Assembly: GCF_019131995.1 (NCBI RefSeq)
Contig: NZ_JAHONA010000011.1
Location: forward strand, 8,961-72,960
Length of the DNA stretch: 64,000 nt
Direction of reading: 5' to 3'
From: Collinsella aerofaciens
Lineage (GTDB): Bacteria > Actinomycetota > Coriobacteriia > Coriobacteriales > Coriobacteriaceae
A program made the translations under genes and the position numbers. Shown here in pieces: positions 9,067-17,873 of the stretch (the first letter of the stretch is position 1; each line of letters starts with the position of its first letter). The notes beneath the pieces are model-generated. The model searched no databases, had not been told where the DNA came from, and worked only from the letters and a program-made list of their open reading frames with translations.

Positions 9067-9546
9067 ATGGAGCTGAAGATATCGATCGTGACGTGCTCGG
9101 ACACACGCGATCTTTTGCAGGATGAGGCCGGAGCCGCACTCGAGGAACTTATCGAGGCACAGGGCTGGACGGTCGCCTCACATGTGGTCGTGCGCGACGA
9201 CGTCAGCGAGATCGGTGATGCCATTATGGAAGCCGCCGATGAGTGCCACGCCAATGTCGTGCTCACCTGCGGCGGCACGGGGCTTTCGATGCGCGATGTA
9301 ACGCCCGAGGCGACGCGTTCCGTCTGCGACCGCGATGTGCCGGGTATTGCCGAGGCAATTCGTGCCTACTCCATGACCAAGACGCGCCGCGCCATGCTCT
9401 CGCGCGCTATTTGCATGCAACGAGGTCATACACTTGTCGTAAACTTTCCCGGTTCTACGAAGGCCGCCCGCGAAAGCTGGGAGGCCATAACAGACCAGCT
9501 GGAGCATGCGGCTCAGATGACGGCGGGCGGCGGACATACCAACTAA
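9067..9546 (+). CDS. MoaB/Mog-family molybdopterin adenylyltransferase
   Basis: A 159-residue single-domain protein of the MoaB/MogA family, which adenylylates molybdopterin before MoeA acts. The substrate site is seen as LTCGGTGLSMRDVTPEAT, with the conserved TGG-type turn and Asp, followed by MLSRAICMQRGHTLVVNFPGS near the C-terminus. E. coli MogA is somewhat longer; with only one such gene here, it probably carries the Mog role. It is translationally close to moeA (10-bp gap). About 200 bp of AT-rich regulatory DNA separates it from modA. Confidence 0.88.
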   Translation: MELKISIVTCSDTRDLLQDEAGAALEELIEAQGWTVASHVVVRDDVSEIGDAIMEAADECHANVVLTCGGTGLSMRDVTPEATRSVCDRDVPGIAEAIRAYSMTKTRRAMLSRAICMQRGHTLVVNFPGSTKAARESWEAITDQLEHAAQMTAGGGHTN

Positions 9547-9646
9547 GCGGTTTACCTGCGGCGGGGCGACCTGAACGGCTGCTCCGCCTTTGTTTTCCGC
9601 CGAATCGACGCCGAGGTGCACGGTAACTTGAAACTATATTCTCTGA

Positions 9647-9689
9647 CGAGAATAATATCTCACTATCATTATTCGCGCAGAAGTATAAT
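9647..9689 (+). promoter_or_regulatory. Putative modABC promoter and operator
   Basis: TATAAT at 9684-9689 is a consensus -10. Just upstream, GAATAAT (9650-9656) and ATTATTC (9668-9674) form an inverted repeat that extends outward to 10-bp arms with one mismatch (9647-9656, 9668-9677) around an 11-nt centre. Its position over the -35 region suggests a repressor site, perhaps molybdate-responsive. It does not match the E. coli ModE box closely, and no ModE gene is in the window. Confidence 0.5.
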
Positions 9690-9749
9690 CTGATTGCAGA
9701 TTAAAGCTCGAGGCGGGGTGCCCGGGCATAGCGTTCGAAAGGGTTGAAC

Positions 9750-10625
9750 ATGTTCGATATGGTTTCTCGCCGCGGATTCGTTTCGCTTTCTGCTGTCGCC
9801 GCTGCCGGCCTTGGTCTTGCCGGCTGTTCGGGCAGCAAGACGTCCGAGCCGGCCGGATCCGATGTCGGCTCCGCCAAGGCCTCTTCCAAGAAGGAAACCG
9901 TCGAGCTGCAGGTCTTTGCCGCTAACTCCCTCGAGAAGGCCCTGCCCGAGGTTCAGGAGCTCTACACCGACCAAACCGGCACCACCTTTGCCGACACGCA
10001 GTTTAAGGCCTCCGGCGACCTCGTCGAGCAGATGAAGGCCGGCGCCACGGTCGACGTGCTCATCACCGCTTCCAAGGGCACCATGGATGACGCTGAGACC
10101 GCCGAGCTCGTCGACACCGACACCCGCGAGGACATGTTCGTCAACGATCTCGTGATCATTCGCGCCGAGGGCTCCGATACTAAGGTCGAGGCCATCGCCG
10201 ACGTCGCGAATCTGGACGGTAAGATTGCCATCGGCGACGCCAAGACCGTCCCCGCCGGCAAGTACGCCAACCAGGCGCTGGCTTCCGTGGGCCTCTATAC
10301 CGGTACCGAGGGCGACGACGGCGAGTACGCGCCCGAGCTCGCCGACAAGGTAGCCCTGGCCGACAAGGTCGGCACCGCTGCGTCTTACGTCTCTACAGGC
10401 GACTGCGTGGCGGGTTTTGTCTACAGCTCCGATATCTTCCGCTACGACGACATCGAGGAGGCCTTCGTGTGCCCCGAGGACTCGCACAAGCCCATCGTGT
10501 ATCCCGGCGCTGTCGCCGATAGCTCCGAGCATGCCGACGAGGCCAAGGCGTTCATCGACTTCTGCCTGACCAACAAGAAAGCCCAGAAGATTTGGGCCAA
10601 GTACGGCTTTGAGCTTTCCGAGTAG
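9750..10625 (+). CDS. modA: Molybdate ABC transporter substrate-binding lipoprotein
   Basis: A 291-residue lipoprotein that captures molybdate (or tungstate) outside the membrane. The N-terminus has SRRGF, a hydrophobic stretch and lipobox LAGCSG, so it should be anchored by a diacylglyceryl-Cys. The mature part begins with the ModA fold (LQVFAANSLEKALPEV) and includes QFKASGDLVEQMKAGATVDV. The SRRGF motif also fits Tat export. ATG 9750 follows AAAGGG; the TTG at 9744 is less likely. It is followed after 68 bp by the permease gene. The first 40 residues after the lipobox are a low-complexity Ser/Ala/Lys linker. Confidence 0.9.
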   Translation: MFDMVSRRGFVSLSAVAAAGLGLAGCSGSKTSEPAGSDVGSAKASSKKETVELQVFAANSLEKALPEVQELYTDQTGTTFADTQFKASGDLVEQMKAGATVDVLITASKGTMDDAETAELVDTDTREDMFVNDLVIIRAEGSDTKVEAIADVANLDGKIAIGDAKTVPAGKYANQALASVGLYTGTEGDDGEYAPELADKVALADKVGTAASYVSTGDCVAGFVYSSDIFRYDDIEEAFVCPEDSHKPIVYPGAVADSSEHADEAKAFIDFCLTNKKAQKIWAKYGFELSE

Positions 10626-10693
10626 TGCGGCTTGGCGCGATAATTCTATCGTTTTGTGTTTTACTCCGTCCTTGTATTCGCTTGGAGCTTTTC

Positions 10694-12136
10694 GTGCTTA
10701 ATAGATTCCGCATGCTTGTCGCCTGTGCTTTGACCTTCGCGCTTTGCTGGGTGCCGGGATTTGCGTTTGCTGGGGACGCTGAGGACGGGGCCCAGGTTGC
10801 TGCGACCGCTCATGGGCTTTCCTATGGGATCGAGGGTTTTGAGCGATTGGCCAAGGGGACCGCTCGTGCCATGGAGGGCCAGCCTGAGGGCTACCGGTTT
10901 CCCGTTGACGAGGACGTGGACCTTGTAGTGGCGCCTGCTGCCGACCGCGTTGTTGTGTGGATATCGCCCAAAGCGGTCGAGAAGTATGGATTGGATCCGC
11001 AGGACAACGAGTGCGTATCGGGTCTCAAGACCCTCGTCTGTGAGCTCGACAGCGCAAACTGCATGGGAGGTGCGCGGCTAGGGGACGTGGATCTTCCTTG
11101 GTATGTCACGGCGGAAACAACGTTTGACGCCGGCGGGTATACCTATGGCTTTGACGAGCGCGGTGCGGATGGGGACCGCTATGTGGTGATTGCATCAGCC
11201 TCGGGTGATGCCAAGGGCGGCGCGCGTTGGCTTGATAGCGCTCAAATGGTAGAAGCGTCGTCTGTCGTGTTGCGGGATGAGCAGGGGCCCTTGACCTCTC
11301 TGGCCTCCTTATTGGGCTGCATCGACTACCGACCGTTTTGGGTGTCCATTAAAACGAGCGGCCTTGCCCTGCTGATCTCCTTTGCGCTGGGCCTGTTCGC
11401 CGCGTGGAAGACTATGGGTACCTCGAGTCGCATCAAGGGCCTGCTCGATTCGGTCTTTACGATTCCTATGGTGCTGCCGCCCACGGTCTGCGGCTTTCTG
11501 CTGCTTATGCTATTTGGTCGATCGACCGGGGTCGGTCGGTGGCTCATCGCGCACGGCATCTCGATCGTCTTTACCTGGCCTGCGGCGGTGATATCTGCCG
11601 TCGTTGTGTCGTTTCCCCTGGTCTACCGCACGGCGCTCGGAGCCTTTGAGAGCCTCGACACGCAGATGCTCGATGCGGCGCGCACGCTGGGCTGGTCCGA
11701 GCGTCGCATCTTTACCAAGCTTATGATGCCGCTTGGCTGGCCCTCGATTGCCGCCGGCACGGTGCTCGCCTTTGCCCGCGCGATGGGCGAGTTTGGCTGC
11801 ACCCTGTTCTTTGCGGGCAACTACGCCGGCATTACCCAGACCATCCCCATCGCCATCTACTTTGAGTGGATGGGCGGCAACACGTCGGTGGCCCTCTTTT
11901 GGGTCGTGGTCGTAATTGCGTTCAGCTTCCTGGTCATCCTATTCATCAACATGTACACGGCACATTCGCAAAAGTACCGCGAGCGTGGTCTTTCCCGTGC
12001 GGAGCGCAAGCAGGCCAAAGAGCTTGCCGGACAGGGCGATTCGCTCGATCCCGCCGGTGGCGATGCGCTGCGTATCGATCGCGAGGCGCTGGCCGAGCTC
12101 ATGCGCGATGAGCCCGCTATGCAGGGGGGTCGATAG
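10694..12136 (+). CDS. modB: Molybdate ABC permease with large N-terminal extracytoplasmic domain
   Basis: A 480-residue protein, about twice the usual ModB length. The permease half (about residues 213-425) has several membrane segments and the ABC-contact loop LDAARTLGWSERRIF, and ends with GEFGCTLFFAGNYAG, typical of ModB/CysTW permeases. Before it lie a signal-like segment (about residues 8-26) and some 185 residues of soluble sequence I cannot assign, with four cysteines. The C-terminus adds about 55 charged residues. The GTG at 10694 is chosen for GGAG upstream; the reading frame extends to 10625 without a ribosome site. Context (modA before, modC 3 bp after) fixes the molybdate role; the added domain may sense or dock the binding protein. 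Confidence 0.85.
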   Translation: MLNRFRMLVACALTFALCWVPGFAFAGDAEDGAQVAATAHGLSYGIEGFERLAKGTARAMEGQPEGYRFPVDEDVDLVVAPAADRVVVWISPKAVEKYGLDPQDNECVSGLKTLVCELDSANCMGGARLGDVDLPWYVTAETTFDAGGYTYGFDERGADGDRYVVIASASGDAKGGARWLDSAQMVEASSVVLRDEQGPLTSLASLLGCIDYRPFWVSIKTSGLALLISFALGLFAAWKTMGTSSRIKGLLDSVFTIPMVLPPTVCGFLLLMLFGRSTGVGRWLIAHGISIVFTWPAAVISAVVVSFPLVYRTALGAFESLDTQMLDAARTLGWSERRIFTKLMMPLGWPSIAAGTVLAFARAMGEFGCTLFFAGNYAGITQTIPIAIYFEWMGGNTSVALFWVVVVIAFSFLVILFINMYTAHSQKYRERGLSRAERKQAKELAGQGDSLDPAGGDALRIDREALAELMRDEPAMQGGR

Positions 12137-12139
12137 GCC

Positions 12140-13210
12140 ATGTCACTCGTTCTGGACATAAAAAAGCGCTATCCGGGGTTTATGCTCGATATGCAGCTTG
12201 AGGCCGGCGAGGAGCGTGTGGCGCTGCTTGGTGCCTCGGGCTGCGGCAAGAGCTGCACGCTGCGCTGCATTGCCGGTGTTGAGACGCCCGACGAGGGCAA
12301 GATCGTCGTCAACGGCGTGACCTTTTTTGACTCGGCGGCGGGCATCAACCTGTCGCCCCAGGAGCGAAAATGCGCCCTGCTGTTCCAAAACTATCAGCTT
12401 TTCCCCAACATGACGGTGGCCGATAACGTATGCGCCGGTGTAAAGGATGCGGGCGACGCCGCCGCGCGCAAAAAGCTCGCCGAGCGCTACCTGGGTATCT
12501 TTGGACTGGCCGATTTTGCCGACCGCTATCCCGTGCGACTCTCGGGCGGTCAGCAGCAACGTGTGGCGCTTGCGCGCATGGTGGCGGCGCATCCGGGTAT
12601 CTTTATGTTCGACGAGCCCATGAGCGCACTCGATTCCTATCTTAAGAGCGCCCTCGAGCAGAATATGCTCGACCTGTTCGATGTATGCAACCGCACCGTG
12701 CTCTACGTGAGCCACGACATCGACGAAGCGTGCCGCCTGTGCCAGCGCATCTGCGTGATGCACGACGGACATGTTGAGGAGATCGGCTCAGTCGAGGACG
12801 TGGTCCGCCGTCCGCAGACGCTGGCGGCGCTGCGCCTGACGGGCTGCAAGAACACAAGCCGGGCGCGCAAGATCGGCGACGAAGAAGTTGAGGCCCTCGA
12901 CTGGGGCATGAGCTTTAACGTGGGTCGCGCGGTTCCCGATAATGTGGCGTACCTGGGCATTCGCGCAAGCTACTTCCATGTTGACAATCGCGCGGGGCGG
13001 GGTCGCAACAGCTATGATTTGCACGTGGCCCGAGTGAGCGATTCGCGCTTTGAGCGCCTGGTGCTGTTGGACGTGCCGCGTACTGATGCGCCCACGCGTC
13101 TGCAGTGGAAGGTCAACAAAGTGGGCGTGCCTGTCGACGAGCTGCCGCAAGCAGGCGAGAACCTGCGCATGCACTTCGATGCGAGTAGGATTCACCTGGT
13201 TTGTCGATAG
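12140..13210 (+). CDS. modC: Molybdate ABC transporter ATPase
   Basis: A 356-residue cytoplasmic ATPase that powers the ModB permease. Walker A GASGCGKS (about residues 31-38), Q-loop FQNYQLFPN, signature LSGGQQQRVALARM, Walker B IFMFDEP and H-loop YVSHDID are all intact. The C-terminal 120 residues form a TOBE/MOP-like regulatory domain, weakly conserved here; in other ModC proteins this domain binds molybdate and limits transport. The start codon is 3 bp after modB. A hairpin terminator follows at 13222. No second permease is present, so the three genes are a complete importer. Confidence 0.92.
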   Translation: MSLVLDIKKRYPGFMLDMQLEAGEERVALLGASGCGKSCTLRCIAGVETPDEGKIVVNGVTFFDSAAGINLSPQERKCALLFQNYQLFPNMTVADNVCAGVKDAGDAAARKKLAERYLGIFGLADFADRYPVRLSGGQQQRVALARMVAAHPGIFMFDEPMSALDSYLKSALEQNMLDLFDVCNRTVLYVSHDIDEACRLCQRICVMHDGHVEEIGSVEDVVRRPQTLAALRLTGCKNTSRARKIGDEEVEALDWGMSFNVGRAVPDNVAYLGIRASYFHVDNRAGRGRNSYDLHVARVSDSRFERLVLLDVPRTDAPTRLQWKVNKVGVPVDELPQAGENLRMHFDASRIHLVCR

Positions 13211-13221
13211 CGCCGGGTAAT

Positions 13222-13255
13222 GCCGTCGGGGATATAAGCCTCGGCGGCTTTGTCT
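13222..13255 (+). terminator. Terminator after modC
   Basis: A 10-bp stem with two G-T pairs (13222-13231 with 13239-13248) and loop ATATAAG is followed by TTTGTCTT. It should separate modABC from the next operon. Confidence 0.6.
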
Positions 13256-13343
13256 TGCCGTTCGCCGAATGAAGGATGACAAACTCTTATCAATCAAGAT
13301 AATTATTTATTAAACGACGGTACACGAGGTTGTCGTACGAATG

Positions 13344-13381
13344 TCAACGGTGTTCGCATGGTCGACGACCGTTGATATAGT
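13344..13381 (+). promoter_or_regulatory. Putative promoter with 8-bp operator palindrome
   Basis: TCAACGGT (13344-13351) and its exact complement ACCGTTGA (13368-13375) form an inverted repeat directly abutting a -10-like TATAGT (13376-13381). The repeat overlaps where the -35 should be, as expected of a repressor site or an activator that replaces a weak -35. Transcription starting near 13388 would leave about 250 nt of leader before the first dehydratase-type gene. Confidence 0.45.
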
Positions 13382-13411
13382 TGACCTCAACTTGTAGAGG
13401 AGGGTGCGCAC

Positions 13412-13480
13412 ATGCCGCAGACGACATACATTCGCCGCGTTGCCGCGCGTGCCCTATATATGGCTCGGAGCCGCATATGA
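13412..13480 (+). CDS. Possible 22-codon leader peptide
   Basis: ATG at 13412 preceded by GAGGAGGG opens a 22-codon frame (MPQTTYIRRVAARALYMARS and two more residues) ending at TGA 13480. It has one of the best ribosome sites in the region yet encodes only a basic, Ala/Arg-rich peptide. Its 3' end overlaps the first arm of a strong hairpin (13466-13501), so ribosome position could control folding of the leader. This is inference from layout; without homologues it may be chance. Confidence 0.35.
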   Translation: MPQTTYIRRVAARALYMARSRI

Positions 13481-13636
13481 GCAGGTATGTTCACGGCTCC
13501 GGGAGAGACGACGCACAACTAAATAACCGTCCTCAAGGCAGGTTCCCTAAAATTCCGGGTTTGAGCACGGCCGGACAATCGCCGTCCGTCGTGCATCGAT
13601 ACCGCCGTTATCCGTTTTTGGTTCGAGAGGGGAACC
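13466..13636 (+). promoter_or_regulatory. Structured 5' leader of the double-cubane operon
   Basis: Three hairpins are visible: a perfect 8-bp stem CGGAGCCG/CGGCTCCG (13466-13473, 13494-13501); a two-part stem GCACG...GGAC / GTCC...CGTGC at about 13565-13594; and GGTTC/GAACC (13620-13624, 13632-13636), which places GAGAGGGG, the ribosome site, in its loop. I do not recognise it as any known riboswitch class. Together with the upstream leader peptide it fills most of the 430 bp between modC and the next large gene. Confidence 0.4.
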
Positions 13637-13639
13637 GTC

Positions 13640-14923
13640 ATGGCTGAAGAATTTGATTTCCATCCGATGTGGGAGAGCCTCGGCATGAATCTTGCCGACC
13701 ACGACATGCTGTTGGGCGCCGTGGGCCAGATGTACGGCGATATGTTCCTGACGCAGAACAATCGCCCCAAGTCCACGTCCTACCTGGACTTTGTGGCCAC
13801 CAACATCCATAGCGGCCGTATTAAGGAGATGCTCGACAAGAAGGAGGCCGGCGAGGCCACCAAGATCGTCGGTTCGTTCTGCGTGTACGTGCCCGAGGAG
13901 ATCGTACTTGCCTGTGACGGTATTCCCGTGGGCCTGTGCTCGGGTGCCGATTGGGCAACCGATAAGGTCGAGGAGCACCTGCCGCGCAACACCTGTCCGC
14001 TTATCAAGAGCTTTGCCGGCTTTAAGCTGGGCGAGGTCTGCCCCTACATTGAGTCGAGCGACCTGGTGGTGGGCGAGAACACCTGCGATGGCAAGAAGAA
14101 GGCCTACGAGTTCTTTGCCACGCAAAAGAACATGTACGTCATGGATATTCCCAACGTGCACGACGAGTCGACGCTCGTGACCTGGAAGGCCGAGGTCAAG
14201 AAGCTCGCCGCCAAGATTGAGGAAGAATGCGGCGTCACGATTACGCCTGAGCGTCTGAAGGCCGCCATCCACGCCGTCAATGAGAAGCGTCGCGCCCTGC
14301 AGCGCCTTGCTGCCACGCGCGCTGCCGACCCTGCACCCATCAGCGGTCTGGACAGCCTGCTGACCGTTCAGGCCGCCTTTATGGACGACACGCCGCGTCT
14401 GACCGGAGCCATTAACGATATGGCGGCTGAGTGCGAGCAGCGTGTCGAGGCCGGCGAGGGCGTGGCGCCCAAGGGGACCAAACGTATCCTGTACACCGGC
14501 ACGCCCATGGCTGTGCCCAACTGGAAGCTGTTCAATCTCATCGAGAAGGCCGGCGGTGTCGTGGTGGGCGAGGAGTCCTGCACGGGCTCGCGCTACTACA
14601 AGGACCTGGTCGACGAGTCCGGCGAGACGGTCGACGAGATGCTCGACGCCATCGCCGAGCGCTACTTTAAGATCAACTGCGCCGTCTTTACGCCCAACGG
14701 CCAGCGTATGAAGGACATTGTCCAGATGGCCAAGGACCTGCATGCCGACGGCATCGTCGACGTGGCGCTGCAGTTCTGCACGCTCTACGAGATGGAGTCG
14801 TTTGCCGTGGAGAAGGCCGCCGAGGAGGCAGGCATTCCGTTTATGCACATCACGACCGACTACGCCGGTGAGGATGCGGGCCAACTGCAGACGCGCATTG
14901 AAGCTTTCTTGGAAACCATTTAG
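13640..14923 (+). CDS. 2-hydroxyacyl-CoA dehydratase / double-cubane cluster family protein, subunit 1
   Basis: A 427-residue member of the HgdB/BcrC/DCCP superfamily, oxygen-sensitive Fe-S proteins that receive very low-potential electrons from an ATP-driven activase. The cluster region is plain: [14 protein letters not shown] and ENTCDGKKK (about residues 116-155), with further cysteines in [10 protein letters not shown] and INCAV. The enzyme could be a double-cubane reductase of small molecules (as in the E. coli YjiM group) or a dehydratase subunit. No CoA-transferase or acyl-CoA dehydrogenase is nearby, which favours the double-cubane type. Its paralogue is at 15078 and the activase at 17874, so they probably work as one system. 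ATG 13640 follows GAGAGGGG in a small hairpin loop. Confidence 0.8.
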   Translation: MAEEFDFHPMWESLGMNLADHDMLLGAVGQMYGDMFLTQNNRPKSTSYLDFVATNIHSGRIKEMLDKKEAGEATKIVGSFCVYVPEEIVLACDGIPVGLCSGADWATDKVEEHLPRNTCPLIKSFAGFKLGEVCPYIESSDLVVGENTCDGKKKAYEFFATQKNMYVMDIPNVHDESTLVTWKAEVKKLAAKIEEECGVTITPERLKAAIHAVNEKRRALQRLAATRAADPAPISGLDSLLTVQAAFMDDTPRLTGAINDMAAECEQRVEAGEGVAPKGTKRILYTGTPMAVPNWKLFNLIEKAGGVVVGEESCTGSRYYKDLVDESGETVDEMLDAIAERYFKINCAVFTPNGQRMKDIVQMAKDLHADGIVDVALQFCTLYEMESFAVEKAAEEAGIPFMHITTDYAGEDAGQLQTRIEAFLETI

Positions 14924-14938
14924 GGGTATCCGTCCCGG

Positions 14939-15040
14939 CGGCTTCCCCAGGCACCCGATCTTGCCGTTCAAACCATCGTTTGCGTACCAAAGTACGCGGC
15001 GCTTCTCTTTCACGGCAACCTCGGGCACCTGGGAAAGCCG
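14939..15040. repeat. Long-hairpin intergenic element A, with 56-bp conserved core
   Basis: Imperfect 29-bp arms (14939-14967 and 15012-15040; 24 of 29 pair) enclose an inner hairpin GCGTAC/GTACGC (14982-14997). The core is bounded by TGCCGTTCAA (14962-14971) and TTTCACGGCA (15008-15017), 56 bp end to end. The same boundaries at the same 56-bp spacing recur at 62314-62369. It occupies the 154-bp gap between the two paralogous dehydratase-type genes. Confidence 0.75.
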
Positions 15041-15077
15041 TTTCCTTGGTTGGTTAAAAGGTTTGTTAAGGAGTTAT

Positions 15078-16241
15078 ATGTCGGAATATATTGAGCAGCC
15101 GTTGCCGTCTACGTTTGAGGAGTTCAACGAGCAGCGCAAGGCGGCGTTTATTCGCGTTAAGGATTACAAGCAGGCCGGCAATCGCCTGGTCGGCTTCTTG
15201 TGCAGCTATACGCCGCTCGAGATTATCGATGCCGCGGGGGCCGCAAGTGTCGCTCTGTGCGGTACGTCCGATGAGGTGATTCCCGAGGCCGAGAAGGTGC
15301 TGCCGGCAAACCTCTGCCCGCTCATCAAGTCGACTTACGGCTTTGCCTACTCGCAAAAGTGCCCGTTTACGTACTTTAGCGACATGATCATCGGCGAGAC
15401 CACCTGCGACGGCAAGAAGAAGATGTACGAGCTGCTCAACGAGCTCAAACGCACGCACGTTCTGCATCTGCCGCAGGGTCGCGATCGCGCCTACGAGCGT
15501 GAAGGCTGGTACGAGGAGTGCCGCCTGCTCAAAGAGGAGCTCGAGGGCTTCTACGGCATCACGATTACCGACGATGACTTGCGCGCTGCCGTCCGACGCC
15601 GCAACCGTCTGCGTGCGGCGCAACTCGAGATGTTTGCCCTCCAGGCCAACCAGCCTGCGGCCATGAGCGGCGTCGACCTGATGAGCACCATGTTTGCCGG
15701 TACGTTCAGCTTTGATATCGAGGCCTATACGCAGCAGCTGGAGCAAAAGGTTGTCAAGCTGCGTGAGACCTACGAGGCTGGAGAGCGCCCGGTCGCGGCA
15801 GATGCTAAGCGCATTCTGATCACCGGCTGCCCGGTGGGCGGTGTGATCAACAAGATTGGCCGCACCATCGAGTCCAACGGCGGCGTGGTTGTGTGCATGG
15901 ACGACTGCTCGGGCGAGCGTACGGCGGCCATGATGATCGACCCGGAGGCTCCCGATATCCTGCGCGCCATCGCCGACCGATACCTGGACATCAACTGCTC
16001 GGTCATGACGCCCAACGACGGTCGCATGGAAAATACACTGGCCATGTGCGAGAAGTATCACGTCGATGGCGTGGTCGAAAACGTGCTCCAGGCCTGCCAC
16101 ACCTTTAATGTGGAGAGTGCGCGCATGCAGGAGGCCGTCGAGGGTGCGGGTATTCCGTACATGAAGATCGAGACCGACTACAGCAATGGCGACATGGGCC
16201 AGATCGAGACGCGCATCGCCGCCTTTATCGAGACCCTGTAG
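15078..16241 (+). CDS. 2-hydroxyacyl-CoA dehydratase / double-cubane cluster family protein, subunit 2
   Basis: A 387-residue paralogue of the gene at 13640. It repeats the cluster block in order ([21 protein letters not shown], about residues 77-118) and the distal cysteines ([14 protein letters not shown]). The two proteins differ strongly elsewhere and this one is 40 residues shorter, so they could be the two subunits of a heterodimer like HgdA/HgdB rather than duplicates with one role; two separate homodimeric enzymes remain possible. AAGGAG before ATG 15078 gives a good start; the frame is open far upstream without stops, but that stretch overlaps the first gene out of frame. It lies in an operon with the C_GCAxxG_C_C gene that follows. 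Confidence 0.8.
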   Translation: MSEYIEQPLPSTFEEFNEQRKAAFIRVKDYKQAGNRLVGFLCSYTPLEIIDAAGAASVALCGTSDEVIPEAEKVLPANLCPLIKSTYGFAYSQKCPFTYFSDMIIGETTCDGKKKMYELLNELKRTHVLHLPQGRDRAYEREGWYEECRLLKEELEGFYGITITDDDLRAAVRRRNRLRAAQLEMFALQANQPAAMSGVDLMSTMFAGTFSFDIEAYTQQLEQKVVKLRETYEAGERPVAADAKRILITGCPVGGVINKIGRTIESNGGVVVCMDDCSGERTAAMMIDPEAPDILRAIADRYLDINCSVMTPNDGRMENTLAMCEKYHVDGVVENVLQACHTFNVESARMQEAVEGAGIPYMKIETDYSNGDMGQIETRIAAFIETL

Positions 16242-16296
16242 GGCGAACGCGGCAAGGGGGCAGCCCCTATGCCATATCGATTTGAAAGGAAAAGAA

Positions 16297-16842
16297 ATGA
16301 TTGAACCCAATGTTGCAATTGGCGTATCTGAGCTAAGTCCTCGTGCTGTACAACGCGCGGCCGAGGCTAACTTCAAAAAGGGTTATTACTGCTGCGAGTC
16401 GCTTGTCTACACCATGAAACAAATGCTCGAGCTCGATGTGCCCGATTCGGTCGTGGCCATGGCGTCTGGTATGTCGGTGGGCGCAGGCAAGTCCGGCTGC
16501 GCGTGCGGCGCTTTTAATGGTGGCATTCTGGCGATTGGAATGTTGTTTGGACGTACGGAACAGGACGGCCCGACCAATCCAAAATCCGTCAAGTCGATGC
16601 AGCTTACGCACGAGCTGCACGATTGGTTTCGCGAGAACAACGGTAAGCATGCCATCTGCTGCCGTATCCTGACAAAGGAATTTGACATGGGCCGCGGCGA
16701 GCATAAAGAGCAGTGCATTTACTACACAGGTCTGTGTGCATGGAAGGTCGCCCAGATGGTGTGTCGCGAGTGCGGCATTAAGAATCTGGACGAAGTCGAC
16801 GAGCCGGCTCCGCGCCGTAAAGTAGCCGATATCGAAATCTAG
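16297..16842 (+). CDS. C_GCAxxG_C_C family protein
   Basis: A 181-residue cysteine-rich soluble protein. The family pattern is visible: YYCCESLV, then SGCACGAFNGG (the GCAxxG signature, here GCACGAFNG), AICCRIL and QCIYYTG. Ten cysteines and the setting between double-cubane proteins and a membrane protein suggest a redox or cluster-related role, but no reaction is known for the family. AAAGGAAAAG precedes ATG 16297, 55 bp after the preceding gene. It is only distantly like the family member at 415-861. Confidence 0.75.
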   Translation: MIEPNVAIGVSELSPRAVQRAAEANFKKGYYCCESLVYTMKQMLELDVPDSVVAMASGMSVGAGKSGCACGAFNGGILAIGMLFGRTEQDGPTNPKSVKSMQLTHELHDWFRENNGKHAICCRILTKEFDMGRGEHKEQCIYYTGLCAWKVAQMVCRECGIKNLDEVDEPAPRRKVADIEI

Positions 16843-16910
16843 CAGCAGGTGTCCGGCGAGATGCCGGAACCTGGCATAAGAAGGCCGACGAGGTTAGGAA
16901 ACCTATCTAT

Positions 16911-17825
16911 ATGGATAAGATCAAGAAAATCCCTGTTCCGATTTGCGGCGTCGCGTTAGGTTGTGCGGCCCTGGGTAATCTTTTGCAGAGTTATTCCGAG
17001 ACGCTGCGCATGGTCTGCGGCGTGGTTTCGGCGCTGTTCCTGCTGCTATTCATTATCAAGGTGGTCGCATTTCCCAAGCTGCTTGCCGAGGATATGACGA
17101 ACCCGATTATGGCAAGTGTTTCGGGCACTTTCTCGATGGCGCTCATGCTGCTTTCGACCTATATCAAAGGGTATCTTGGTGCCCCGGATGTGGCGTTTGT
17201 CGTGTGGGTCGTGGCGAATGCGCTTCATGTCGCGCTGATCGTGTTCTTCACTGCTAAGTTTGTGGCAAAGATTAAGCTCCAAGCCGTCTTTGCCAGTTAT
17301 TACATTGTGTACGTTGGCATTGCGGTCGCAGCGGTTACCGCGCCTGTGTACGAAGCTACGGCAATTGGCACCGTCGCATTCTGGTTTGGCCTGGTTAGTT
17401 TTGTGGCGCTATTTGTTCTGGTGACGATGAGGTATGTCAAGCTGCCCAATGTTCCAGAGCCCGCCAAACCGCTTATCTGCATTTACGCTGCGCCCATGAG
17501 CCTGTGTCTCGCTGGTTACGTGCAATCCGTTATGCCCAAGAACCACGCCTTTTTGTTGGCGATGTTTGCCGTTGCGACGGTCATCTATCTGTTCTCCTTG
17601 GTTCAGCTGGTCCGCTGCATCTCGCTTCCGTTTTATCCCAGCTATGCGGCGTTTACCTTTCCCTTTGTGATCAGCGCCATCGCATCCAAAATGACGGCTT
17701 CCTGTCTTTTGAACATGGGGGCACCGCTGCCGTGGCTTGCTCCCGTTGCGCTTGTAGAGACGGTGATTGCGGCTATTCTGGTGATCTATACCTGCGTGTG
17801 CTATCTCGCTTTTTTGAAGGCCTAA
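16911..17825 (+). CDS. TDT/TehA-SLAC1-like membrane transporter
   Basis: A 304-residue protein with about ten hydrophobic segments and almost no soluble parts. The length and pattern, including ASVSGTFSMALMLLSTYIKG in the first third, resemble the tellurite-resistance/dicarboxylate transporter (TDT) family, which conducts anions or exports small organic or sulfur anions. The substrate is unknown; being in this operon it could carry a substrate or product of the double-cubane enzymes, or an oxyanion. The start ATG 16911 has a weak upstream purine stretch, and the 68-bp gap before it holds the short palindrome-like CCGGCGAGATGCCGG (16851-16865). Confidence 0.65.
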   Translation: MDKIKKIPVPICGVALGCAALGNLLQSYSETLRMVCGVVSALFLLLFIIKVVAFPKLLAEDMTNPIMASVSGTFSMALMLLSTYIKGYLGAPDVAFVVWVVANALHVALIVFFTAKFVAKIKLQAVFASYYIVYVGIAVAAVTAPVYEATAIGTVAFWFGLVSFVALFVLVTMRYVKLPNVPEPAKPLICIYAAPMSLCLAGYVQSVMPKNHAFLLAMFAVATVIYLFSLVQLVRCISLPFYPSYAAFTFPFVISAIASKMTASCLLNMGAPLPWLAPVALVETVIAAILVIYTCVCYLAFLKA

Positions 17826-17873
17826 CGAATGTGGCAAAGGGGCGTCCCCGCGTTGCATAAGAAGGAGGATGCC

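Noticed and set aside
13381..13647. 88-codon frame reading through the leader before 13640
   Set aside because: It has no ribosome site, runs antagonistically through three hairpins and past the start of the real gene, and its translation resembles nothing; the 22-codon frame in another phase has the good ribosome site.
14718..15077. N-terminal extension of the second dehydratase-type protein
   Set aside because: The frame is open to 14718 but overlaps the end of the first gene and passes through a 102-bp palindrome; ATG 15078 has AAGGAG and family-like N-terminal sequence.
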